DNA from: Diacronema lutheri
Taxonomy: Eukaryota > Haptophyta > Pavlovophyceae > Pavlovales > Pavlovaceae
DNA length: 64,000 nt
NCBI GenBank assembly: GCA_019448385.1
Contig: JAGTXO010000006.1
Coordinates: 992,001 to 1,056,000 of the forward strand
Direction of reading: 5' to 3'
The notes beneath the pieces are model-generated. The model did not search any database. It was not told the origin of the DNA and saw only the letters and a list, made by a program, of their open reading frames with translations. Made by a program: the position numbers and the translations under genes. This document shows positions 40,697 to 51,100 of the stretch, one piece after another. Each line of letters opens with the position of its first letter. Position 1 is the first letter of the stretch.

Positions 40697-41155
40697 TCAT
40701 CCCTCCTCGTCCTCCAGGGCAACGTTTGCGACGGCTAGTCGCCGCACCTGCGACTTGAGCTGCCGCACGCGCTCCTCAAGGCCAAGGTTCTCCTGGATCA
40801 AGCGCGACGCATCCCTCCGCTCGTCGTCCGTGCGGTACGCGCAGATCATCGCGAGCATCTTCTCCTGCTGCGCGATCTCGTGGAGGTATCGCGCGCTCGT
40901 GCGCCGCTCCTCCTCGATTTCTGACTGCAATCTCTGCATCACTTCGTTGCGCTCCTCTGCCTCCAGACGCAGCCGCGCAACCTCCGCGCGCAGTTCGGCC
41001 GCAAGTGCCGCCTGCGCGGCGACTGCCGTCTCGCGCTGCTCGAGGAGAGCGTCCCGTTCGGCTGCGGCAGCCGAGAGTGCCTTGACCTCTTCTATCAGCT
41101 CGCTCCGCACCGCCTCCAGCTCGGCCACCTTGCGCCCCACGCTCACGAACGCCAT
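40697..41155 (-). CDS. Coiled-coil protein, 152 aa
   Basis: From the ATG at 41155 the frame gives MAFVSVGRKVAELEAVRSEL and then an almost continuous heptad pattern rich in Glu, Arg, Leu and Ala, broken near residue 105 by MLAMICAYRTDDERRDASRL. No specific family is recognised; candidates are centrosomal, flagellar or kinesin-tail proteins. The frame extends upstream without other strong start candidates, but the extra residues are basic and low in complexity. It is divergent from the nucleotidyltransferase-like gene with 89 bp between ATGs. Confidence 0.7.
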   Translation of the reverse strand: MAFVSVGRKVAELEAVRSELIEEVKALSAAAAERDALLEQRETAVAAQAALAAELRAEVARLRLEAEERNEVMQRLQSEIEEERRTSARYLHEIAQQEKMLAMICAYRTDDERRDASRLIQENLGLEERVRQLKSQVRRLAVANVALEDEEG

Positions 41156-41244
41156 CGCGCCGCCGCGCACGAACGCGCCTCGCTCTCTCCGTCCGAGGTC
41201 GAAACTCGAAACGGCGTGGCTCTTTTGTCTGCCACGTTTTGCCG

Positions 41245-43331
41245 ATGGCCCTCGACTTCGGCGGCTTTCGCGCCGGCATGACGCTCGAGCAGGGCGCACA
41301 GTACTCGGTGCTCGGCGGGCTGCTCGCCCTACTCGTGGTCCAGCTGATCGCCAAATTTTTCTCCAAGCCCGCGATCAGCGCGAAGGACAGGTGCGGCCGC
41401 GCGCTCTTGCAAGCGCGCCGCGCGTGGCGCAGCGCGCCGCCGCTCCGCGCAATATGCTCGCGCGCTCCGTCACCTCACGGGGGGCCAACGCGCGCGCGCG
41501 CGGTGCTGTGCGCGCGCAGGATGATGCACGAGCTCATCGATCGCATGCGCGGCCCAGGCGGCTTTGACTACGTGATCGTCTGCTGCTCCAACCTGTCGGG
41601 CGAGCGCTACTGGCAGCAGCGCCTCGAGGAGACCATCGCGCTCGTCACGGGCCACGCGAGCAAGGTGCTGTGCGTGCACGAGGACTGGGACGGTGGCGCG
41701 GGCAACGGGTTGGGCACGCTCTACGCCATCGTCAAGGCCATCCCGCTCGCGCGCGCCAAGCACGGCGTCGAATTGCTGAGCGAGCTCGCGGCGGGCAGGT
41801 CAGTCGCGCTCTACCATACCGCCGGCAAGGGCACGCGCCTCGCGCCGCTGCCTGCGGCGGAGAACAACAACAAGCCGGCGGTGAAGCTGCCCGAGCTGAT
41901 CGACGTCGGCGGCGAGCAGCGCGCACTCACCGTCCTCGAAGCAGTCATTCGACAAACCTCGATTCTCGGCCGGCGCGCTGCCGGCCGCCTCGCCGTTTTT
42001 TGGGGTGACCAGGTCTTCGTGCCGTCGACGCTCGCCGGCGTCGACAGCGCGCCGACGCACCACGCGGACATCCTCGCGGCGCTCGGCCCGATGCCCAGCG
42101 CCACGCAGTGGCAGGCGCGCGCGCTCCACCAATACGGCCTCATTGCGACCGATGCGTGTGGCGACGCTCTGCAGCTCGAGAAGGTGGGTTACAGTGACGC
42201 CGTCACGCTGCTCCCAAAGGATGTGCGTACGGTCGGCACGTCGCTCGGTTCGTTCTCCGTCTCGAGCGGGCTGCTCTGCGAGCTTCTCAAGGTGCGCGCT
42301 GCCGCGCTGATTCGGACTCGCCCCACCCCCCTCCCCCCCCTCCCCCACCCCCGGACTCGCCCCACCCCCCACCCCCCATTTCCCGGACTCGCCCTACCCC
42401 TCCCCCCCTGACGGCGGCGCGTACGGCGCGCAGCTGACCGGGCGTTCGCGCCCCGCGCGTGCGCGCGGCGCGGCTTCGCTCGGCGCAGGAGTTCAAGCCG
42501 GAGCTCGACAAGCGCGTGGGCCAGCTTGACGCCGACCCGCACTTCTGGATGCCCGTCACGCTCTCCGAGGCGGCGTACGTGCGCGTCATGACGAGCAAGG
42601 GCGCGGCGGAGCCGCAGGCGCGCTCGCATTGGGCGCGGATGCAGGGCCTCAAGGCGCGCGTGGGCAAGCAGATGCCCGAGCTGCGCTTCTTCGGTGCGGT
42701 GCCCACGGGGCAGGAGATGCACTGGTGGGACTACGGCCGCCTCGAGCTCTACAAGGACAATAACGTCCTCATCACCGACGCGTCACCGTCCGCGCGCGCG
42801 CTGCGGCATTTCCTCGGCGCGACCCGGCGCGTGCAGGCGTCGCAGCTGGGCGCGGTCAACGTGGCGCCGCGTGCGTGCGTGCTCGGCTGCGCGTTCCGCG
42901 GCGGGCACGTTGGCCCGCGCGCCGTGCTCGTCAACGTGAAGGCGCCGTACGTCGACGTGGACGACTGCGTGCTCGTCAACGTGAGTTCGCTCCGGCCGAT
43001 CATCGGGCGCGGCGGCGTGCTTTACAACGTCGTGGACGAGGAGGTGGCGGGCGTGCTCTCGTGCAGCGAGCAGGCCGTGCGCGCGGACGTCTTCGTGCCC
43101 GAGCGCGCGCAGCTCCTGCCGCGGCTCGGCTCGCTCGCCGCGCGCCATCTCGCCATCCACTCGGCCATGGATGTCGATGGCGGCAAGGCGTGGAAGCAAC
43201 GGCTGCCGCACAACGAGCTCTCCTTCGAGGAGGTGCATGCGCTCAACAAGGACGTCGACGTGATCGCCGCGCAGGAGGAGGCCGCGCGCCTGCACGCGCG
43301 CATCGCGCGCATGATCTTTATGCCCAAGTAA
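41245..43331 (+). CDS. Membrane-anchored sugar-phosphate nucleotidyltransferase-like protein
   Basis: Three exons, 41245-41390, 41520-42291 and 42489-43331, phases 2 and 0, give 586 residues. An N-terminal helix ([20 protein letters not shown]) anchors it. Exon 2 contains a nucleotide-binding loop, [22 protein letters not shown], like the GxGTRxxP...K motif of UTP/GTP-dependent sugar-1-phosphate pyrophosphorylases, and [11 protein letters not shown], which matches the metal-binding GD. Exon 3 has repeating short hydrophobic strands ([40 protein letters not shown]) typical of a left-handed beta-helix. It probably makes a nucleotide sugar for glycan synthesis. The exact product is unknown, and the membrane anchor is unusual for this family. 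Confidence 0.78.
42313..42410 (+). repeat. C-rich imperfect repeat inside an intron
   Basis: Within the second intron of the nucleotidyltransferase-like gene, a unit beginning CGGACTCGCCC(C/T)ACCCC occurs three times, at about 42313, 42352 and 42384, separated by C-rich stretches. The intron (42292-42488) is one of the longer ones here and is unlike the CpG tracts of other introns. Confidence 0.85.
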
Positions 43332-43530
43332 TAGTCGACGCCCTCGGCGAGCGCACGCCCTGTCACCCGGGCATTCCCGTCGCGCCGGCGGTCGGCGCAA
43401 TGGGCGCTTCCGGCGCTGACAAGCGCGCTGCTGTAAGAAGCCCTCAGTGGTGACTCATCACACTGCACAATTTCAAGGCGCGATGTTGTCGGATTGCACC
43501 AACCTCGTGAAAGCGCGAGCGTGCGCTCCC

Positions 43531-44020
43531 TCAGTTCTGGTTGTCGTCCACAAACTTGGATATTCTGCGCAGCAAGTCCTGCTTCACATCCTGCGGGATG
43601 GTCGCTGCACCGGAGGAGAGGGGCGCGGCGCACATGGCGTGCGGCCGCATGGTCACAAGGGCCCGCGCACAGGGAACGCGGGCCACGCGCGCGCGACGAC
43701 ACGGGTGACCACGCGGGCGCACCGCGGCCATGCGGGGTGATTTCGGCGGTTAGCTCATCCACGGTGATCTTCTCCTTGCCCTTGCTTCGGATGACCTCCT
43801 TGCAGTGCTCCTTGAGCTCGTCCCGCCAGCCGCACTCGATGAGCTTTGTGCGCAGCACCTCCTTGAGCCTGCGCGGCCACGCGCGCGGCGCGTAAAAGAG
43901 ATGGTGCGAACGGACGCACCTCGACAGAGCACAGTTGCCGCGCGTGAAGCCATCTCGCGCGCACCTGTCCCGCTCGCCCGTGTCGACGAGCAGCTCCTCG
44001 ACGGACTTTTTGGCGGGCAT
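43531..44020 (-). CDS. ENY2: ENY2/Sus1, SAGA and TREX-2 subunit
   Basis: Three exons, 44020-43965, 43868-43723 and 43604-43531, phases 2 and 1, give 91 residues, against about 100 in animals. The spliced protein reads [60 protein letters not shown] and [16 protein letters not shown], matching ENY2 throughout. ENY2 works in the SAGA histone-deubiquitinase module and in the TREX-2 mRNA export complex. Both introns begin GTGCGC. It is divergent from the P4-ATPase gene, 92 bp between start codons. Confidence 0.95.
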
Positions 44021-44112
44021 GGAAAAACGCCACTGGCCAAGGGCCCTTGCAAGGAGATATCCATGGCGTCGTCGTGACGTCCTCGACACCAGGGGGGTGA
44101 ACGGCCGGCCCG

Positions 44113-47100
44113 ATGCGCCGCGTGCGCGTGAACGTGCCCGACCTGTCTCTCCCGGATAACACGGTGTCCAACACCAAGTACACCCGCTGGAACTTCCTAC
44201 CCAAGACCCTCGCGCAGCAGTTTTCCAAGCCGATGAACCGCTACTTCTTGCTCATCGCGTTCCTTCAGCTCGACTCGAGCCTCACGCCGGTCAACCCGGC
44301 AAGTACGTGGGGCCCGCTGATCGCGGTCACGCTCATCTCGATGCTTAAGGAGCACCTCGACGACCGCAAGCGCGCCGAGAGCGACCGCCTCGCCAACGAG
44401 CGCATGTTCGCGGTCGTCGGCGCGTCGGGCGCGCTCGGCAAGGTGCGCGCGGCCAAGATCCGCGTCGGCCAGCTCGTGCTCGTGCGGCGCGACGACGAAG
44501 TGCCGTGCGACCTGGTGGTGTTACGCACGTCCGAGGAGGCGCTCGGCGCGGGCACCTGCTACGTCCAGACGACCAACCTCGACGGTGAGGCAGACCTCAA
44601 GCTTCGGCGGGCGCCGCCGAGCACACAGGCGCTCGCGCGCGACGCGCTGCCCGCGCTGCGCGCCGTCGTCGAATGCGCGGCGCCGAACGCGGACATCCAC
44701 GCGTTCGACTCGACGCTGTCGATCGAGCCGGACGGGGCCGCTGGCGCGGAGCATCTCGGCCTGAGTGCGGACAACCTGCTGCTGCAGGCGACGCACGTGC
44801 GCAAAACTGCATGGGCAATCGGCGTCGCCGTCTATGTCGGCAACCAGACCAAGCTCGGGTGCAACAAGACGGTGCCGCCGTTCAAGTACCCGGCGGTCGA
44901 GCAGCTCGTCAACCGCTTCTCCGTCGCCATCTTCTGCTTCCAGCTCGTTCTCACGCTCGCGCTGGGGATCGCGGGCGCGCGATGGCGCGCCGAGGTCGGC
45001 GCGACGCTGCCCTATCTAGGTTACGACCATTGGTCGCGCGCGCACCCGGTCGTGTACAATTTGGTGATCCCGCTGCGCTTCTTGCTCCTCATGTCGCTCA
45101 TGATCCCCATCTCCCTCGCCGTCACGCTCGACGTCCTCCGCTGGACGTGCGCACGGCGCGAGCGGCGCGCTCGCAGCCGGCGCACGCGCGCGGCGGCATT
45201 CGCGCGCGGCGGCATTCGCGCGCGGCACGGCGGCCGCTCACGCGCGCTGCGTGCGCCGCGCTCCTCGTCGTCGCGCGCGCGCTCTTGCCGCGCAGGTACG
45301 CGCGCTGGATTGGCGACGACGACGAGATGCGCGACGGCCGGACGGGCGCGCGCGCGGTCGCAAACTCGACTGCCGTGCCGGAAGATCTCGGACAAATCCG
45401 ATACGTCTTCGCGGACAAGACTGGCACGCTGACGGAGAACGAGATGAACTTTCGCCGCGCCTCGATCGGCGGCGAGGCCTACGGCGACGGCGACGGCGCG
45501 CCCGCCGGCATCTTCTCCGACGGGGCGCTCATCGCGCGCACGCAGGCCGGGCACGTCGCCATTTTAAATTACTGGCGGTGCATCGCGCTGTGTAACGGCT
45601 GCGCGCCGGTGCGCAGGGCGCAGCCAGCGGCGGATGGCGGGCTGTACGAGTACACCTCGCCGTCGCCCGACGAGGAGGCGCTCTGCCTCGCCGCGCAGCG
45701 CTTTGGAGTCGCGCTCGCCACGCGCGGCGCGGACGGCGTCGCAACGCTCGAGATGCGAGCGCTGCGCGTCGGCAGCACGCCGTCGAAGCGCGGGTCGACG
45801 GCGCTGCGGTGCACGCCGCTCGGCGGCGCGCCGAGCGCCACCGAGCGGTGGATCGTGCAGCACGAGATCCCCTTCTCGTCCGAGCGCAAGCGCATGTCGG
45901 TCATCGCGCGGCACGAGTCGAGTGGTCAACTTGTGCTCTTCACCAAGGGCGCTGACGACGCCATGCTGCCGCTGCTCGCGCTGCGCGACGATGGCGCGCA
46001 TTCGGTGGGCGCGCGCACCGTGCGGCACATCCGCCGCTTCGCACGCCTTGGCCTGCGCACGCTCCTCATCGCTATGCGCCGGCTCGACGCGCGCGAGTAC
46101 GAGGCGTGGGCGGCGCAGTTCCAGGCGGCGAGCGTCGCGACCGCCGACCGTAGCGCGCGGCTCGCCGCGACGTACGCGGCGATCGAGGTGCGGCTCGAGC
46201 CGCTCGGCGCGTCTGCCATCGAGGACGCGCTCCAGCCCGGCGTGCCCGAGACGCTCCGCGCGCTGCGCGACGCGGGCGTGCGCGTGTGGATGCTGACGGG
46301 TGACAAGGCGGAGACGGCCCTCGAGGTCGCGCGCGCGTGCAAGCTCGTGCCGCACGCGGCGTTCGTGGTCGACGTGCGGCCGGCGTCGCTAGTGGATGGT
46401 GCGTCCAGCTCGAGCTCCGCGTTCCGCTCTGGTGCTCGGCGCCCCCTCTCGCCCCTCTCGCCGCCCGGCGTGGGCGTGGCGCACGAGCAGTTGCATTTTG
46501 CGCGCGACGCGCGCGCCGACGGTGAGTGGCCCGAGGGCAAGCGGGCGCAGGTGGGCGGGCGCGCGCAGGCGCCCAATGGCACCGCCCTCGCCGACGCACA
46601 GCCGCGCGCGCACGCGCGCGAGATGAGCGCTGGCTCCGTCGAGAGCGCGGACGACGACGAGGCCCTGCCGGTTTTAAATGTGAGCGGCGGTTCCGTGGAG
46701 GAGCTGCTCGCGTGCATGCGCGCGCATCGCGCGCTGCTGCGGCAGCGCGCGTACGGCGGAGCCGACGGCGCGAGTCGCGCCGCCGACAACGAGTACGTCG
46801 CAGTTGACGACGATGGCGACGACGACGACGACGCCGCGGCCGACGGCGTAGACGGCGACGGCGCGGCAGGCGCCTACGCGCTCATCCTGGAGGGCGACGC
46901 GCTCGCACGCGCGCTCAGCGAAGCATGCCGCGCGCAATTCTACGAGCTCGCGCTCGGCGCGAGCGCGGTCGTCTGCGCGCGCGCGACGCCCAGCCAAAAG
47001 GCGGAGGTCGTGCGGCTCGTCAAGCGCGCGACGGCGGGCGCGGCGGGCGCGGCGGTGCGCGTGCTTGCGATCGGCGACGGCGGCAACGACGTCGCGATGA

Positions 47101-48065
47101 TCCAGGAGGCGCACATTGGCGTCGGGCTGGTAGGCAAGGAGGGGCTACAGGCGGCGCGCGCCGCCGACTACACGCTTGGCCGTTTCAGCTTCCTCCAGCG
47201 CCTCCTCCTCGTGCACGGGCGGCGCGCGCACCAAAGGACGAGCGCCATTTGCCTGTACACGTTCTACAAGTCGATCTTCTTCGCGTCGATCCAGGTGCTC
47301 TTCAACGTGTGGACGGGGTTCTCGGGCGCGTCTTTCTTCCCGTCGCTCGCCGTCACCGTGTGGAACGCGCCCTTCACGATGGTGACCGGCTTCTCTCTCC
47401 TCGTCGACCGTGACGTGACGGACGGAGGGCTGCTCGCCTTCCCGCGCCTCTATGTGCAGACGCAGGCGTCGCTCGACCTGAACGTGCGCGCCTTTGCGCT
47501 GTGGTGGCTGCGCGCCGTGCTGCAGGCGTGCTTCTGCTTCTGGGCCGTTATCGCCGCCTTCGGCACCGTCGACTATGTCCACCCGCGCACGGGCGCGGCG
47601 TGCGAGCTCGAGCAGACCGGTTACGTCGGTTACACGGTCGCGCTCTACGTGCAGGTGCTCACGGTCTACGTGGAGCACAGTGGCCTGGCGCCAGCGAATC
47701 ACGCCGCGCTGCTCGGTTGCCTGCTCGCATTCCACCTCAGCTTTTGGCTCTACTCGTCACTGCCTATGAGCGCGGACAGTCACGGCCTGATCGCCTACTT
47801 GTACGCCGACCCGTCCTACTGGCTAGGTTGCGGCACGATCGCGGCCGCGGCGGTCCTGCCCGTCGCGCTGCTCAAGTACGCGGTGCACCACACGTGGCCG
47901 AGCGAGAGCGCGGTCGTTCAGCACTACGAGCGCGAGCGCTGCGCGCGGACCCCTGCCAGCCAGGCCGCAGCGCCGCGCCGCGCGAGCGGCAACGAGCGCA
48001 ACGGCTGTTCGCCTTCGGGCGGCCTTGACGATTCGATGCGCGCGACGCTGCGCGGCGAGGCCTGA
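44113..48065 (+). CDS. P4-ATPase phospholipid flippase
   Basis: Two exons, 44113-45146 and 45296-48065, phase 2, give 1267 residues. It begins with the P4-specific [20 protein letters not shown] and the first helices, then the actuator motif [10 protein letters not shown] (usually DGET). The P-domain has [13 protein letters not shown] with the phosphorylated Asp, [14 protein letters not shown], and [20 protein letters not shown] (usually GDGAND). The C-terminal helices include [20 protein letters not shown]. The enzyme flips aminophospholipids to the cytosolic leaflet and normally needs a CDC50 partner. An Asp/Ala-rich insert near residues 840-890 is disordered. Its stop is 56 bp from the RPB1 stop, in convergent arrangement. 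Confidence 0.95.
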
Positions 48066-48121
48066 GCGCGCGCGGCCGGCAGCCGAGAGCCACTGCAGGA
48101 CCTTTTTACCGTGCGATTCGG

Positions 48122-51100
48122 TCAACGTGTAGGGCTGTACTGAGGCCCCTGCGGAGGCGCGCCATCCACTGGCGCGCCACCGCCGCCCAGCGCGTCTCCG
48201 CCACCGTTTGGCGAGACGGCGCCAGTCGGAACGTTTGGACTGTAACTCGGCGAATTGGGCGAGTACGCCTGGCCGCGTGCAGCGACGCGCGCGGTCGTTG
48301 CGGACGCGTGAGATAAGCGCAGGCGCGAGACGCGTCTGCCGGCGTGCGCACTCGCGAACGCGCGCACCGGAGACGTGGGCGAGTAGGCCGGGCTCGTCGG
48401 CGAGTAGGCGGGGCTCGTCGGCGAATAGGCCGGGCTCGTCGGCGAGTAGGCCGGGCTCGTCGGCGAGTAGGCGGGGCTCGTCGGCGAGTAGGCGGGGCTT
48501 GTCGGCGAGTAGGCCGGGCTCGTCGGCGAGTAGGCGGGGCTCGTTGGCGAGTAGGCCGGGCTCGTCGGCGAATAGGCCGGGCTCGTCGGCGAGTAGGCGG
48601 GGCTCGTCGGCGAGTAGGCCGGGCTCGTCGGCGAGTAGGCCGGGCTCGTTGGCGAGTAGGCGGGGCTCGTCGGCGAGTAGGCCGGGCTCGTCGGCGAGTA
48701 GGCCGGGCTCGTCGGCGAGTAGGCCGGGCTCGTCGGCGAATAGGCCGGGCTCGTCGGCGAGTAGGCGGGGCTCGTTGGCGAGTAGGCCGGGCTCGTCGGC
48801 GAGTAGGCGGGGCTCGTCGGCGAGTAGGCGGGGCTCGTTGGCGAGTAGGCGGGGCTCGTCGGCGAGTAGGCCGGGCTCGTCGGCGAGTAGGCCGGGCTCG
48901 TTGGCGAATAGGCCGGGCTCGTCGGCGAGTAGGCCGGGCTCGTCGGCGAGTAGGCCGGGCTCGTCGGCGAGTAGGCCGGGCTCGTCGGCGAGTAGGCGGG
49001 GCTCGTCGGCGAGTAGGCGGGGCTCGTCGGCGAGTAGGCGGGGCTCGTCGGCGAGTAGCCCGGGCTGAACGCATTGCCGCCGAGGCCGGCCGCTGGGCTC
49101 ATCGCGCCAGCGGGCGACCATTGCGCTCCGCCGCCCGACCACGGCGACTCGGGAAAGGGCGAGAAGGCCCCGGATGCGCCGCCCGGCGTCATCGCGCCCG
49201 CCGGGCTGAACGGCATGATCGGCGTGCCCGCATCCTGGAACGGCGTTTGGAGGTTGGCTGCGTACGCCGCCGCCGAGCTGTCGACGTCGAGGTATTCCGC
49301 GTCCTCGTTGATGTCGGGCAGCTCGTCAAGCATCGTCTCGTTGACGAAGAGCTCAAACTGCCCCGTGCCCATCGGCGCGAGCTGTCCAAGCATGATGTTG
49401 TCTGAGACGCCGCGCAGCGAGTCGCGGTGCGCAAACGCTGCGGCCTCCATCAATATGTCCACCGTCTCCTCGAACGAGCAGCGCGTGAGCGTGCCCTTCT
49501 CGCCGCGGTTGATGCCATGCCGCGAGATGGCCATCAGCGCGCCCGCATTCGTCATTGCGTCGCACAAGATTGCCAGGTGCCGATAGTTGACGTATGAGCC
49601 GTCGAATTCGATCACCGACCGAAGCTCTCGGAGGAGCGCCGCGCGCACCGCCTCGATGCCGAGTGCTTCGAAGATCTCAACAATGTTGTTGGACGTCGTG
49701 CGGCAGTGGTCCACCTCCGGGCAGTCGTGCATAACGCGCATGAGCGCCGAGCCCTCCGTGTCAAGCACCCACTCGCTGACAGCCTCGTACCCGCCCCTGT
49801 CGTTGACGGCGTTGGCCTTCGCTTCGCGCAAGAAGACGCGCTTGATGTCCTCGACGCCGCGCAGCGTCACGCTCTGCAGCGCCTCCGAGATGGCGTGGAA
49901 AAAGACCACGTCCCGCGACTCGGTCTCGGCCGGCGGCTGCGGCGCGCCGTCTGCGCCGTCGGGCGCACCCTTGCTTTTGTTCTCCTCCTCGCACATCCGC
50001 ACGTGCAGCACGAGCTTGTCGGCGTTGATGTCGGTGAAGATGACGTGGAGGCCGGTGCCGAACGCCTCGCTGACCTTTGCGGCAATCTCCTCCATCGAGA
50101 TGTTCTTCTCGTTGACCACCTAATGCGGTAAGCAGCGAGCGCCGAGCGGAGCGGCGCGTGCGTCGAGCGGCGATTGGTGTGTTGCACCGAGGAGCGGGCG
50201 CGCGCGTGCGTCGGGCGCGTGCAATTGGTGGGTTTGCACGGAAAAGCCGGCGCGCGCGGAGGCGTGCAAGCGGAAGCGCACGCGCGGCGCCACGCGGCGC
50301 ACACCTCCTTGTTGAGCACGACGCGCAGCAGCCATGGCGAAACGGACTCCATATTGACGTCATCCGGTTCAATGTCGTAAAAGTTGCGCACGAGATCCGC
50401 GTCTTCGGCGACGACGGTCACGACGTCGTTCTCGACCATCACGCGGTTGCCGTCGAGGGGCAGCGGGTCGTACCAGATCTCCGTCGACTCGGTGAGCGTG
50501 CGCAGCGTCGTGTGCTCGAGCAGTGTCTGGATACGCTTGGCCTCGTCCGAATCGCGACGAATCGACTCGCTCAAATACACAGTGAGCGATGGCGTCTTCG
50601 GCCGCTTCGCGATGTTGATGATCTCCTTGAGGCGCGGCACGCCAAGCGTCACGTTCTTGGACGAGACGCCGGCGTAGTGGAACGTGTTGAGCGTCATCTG
50701 CGTCGCGGGCTCGCCGATCGACTGCGCGGCGAGCGCGCCGCACATCTCGCCCGGGTGCGCAAGGTGCATTTTGAATTTGGCCTCGATCTCGCCGATCATC
50801 CAGTCGAAGGCCTCCTGGGTGAGGCGGTGGTTCTTGAGCAGCACCTTTGAGTGCAGCGTCGCGCGCACGAGCGCGAAGAAGTTGGTCGTCGCGTTCTGCT
50901 GTGCGGCAGTGGAGATGCTGTCCTTGCCGGGGACGACGCTCAGCCGCTCGAAGAGCGCCTCGACGCTCTCGACGACGTACGACGGGTGGAGCTTCGTCGG
51001 ACGGCGCTGGTCAATGTCGTAGAGCTGGCGCGCGTTCTCGAGCAGCCGCGTGAGGTTGACCGGCATCGGCCAGTCCGTCGTGTGGCTCGCGCGCTCGAGC

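Noticed and set aside
48106-49405. Antisense and shifted frames of the RPB1 CTD repeats
   Set aside because: They are other readings of the same 21-bp units. Only the YSPTSPA frame continues a known protein.
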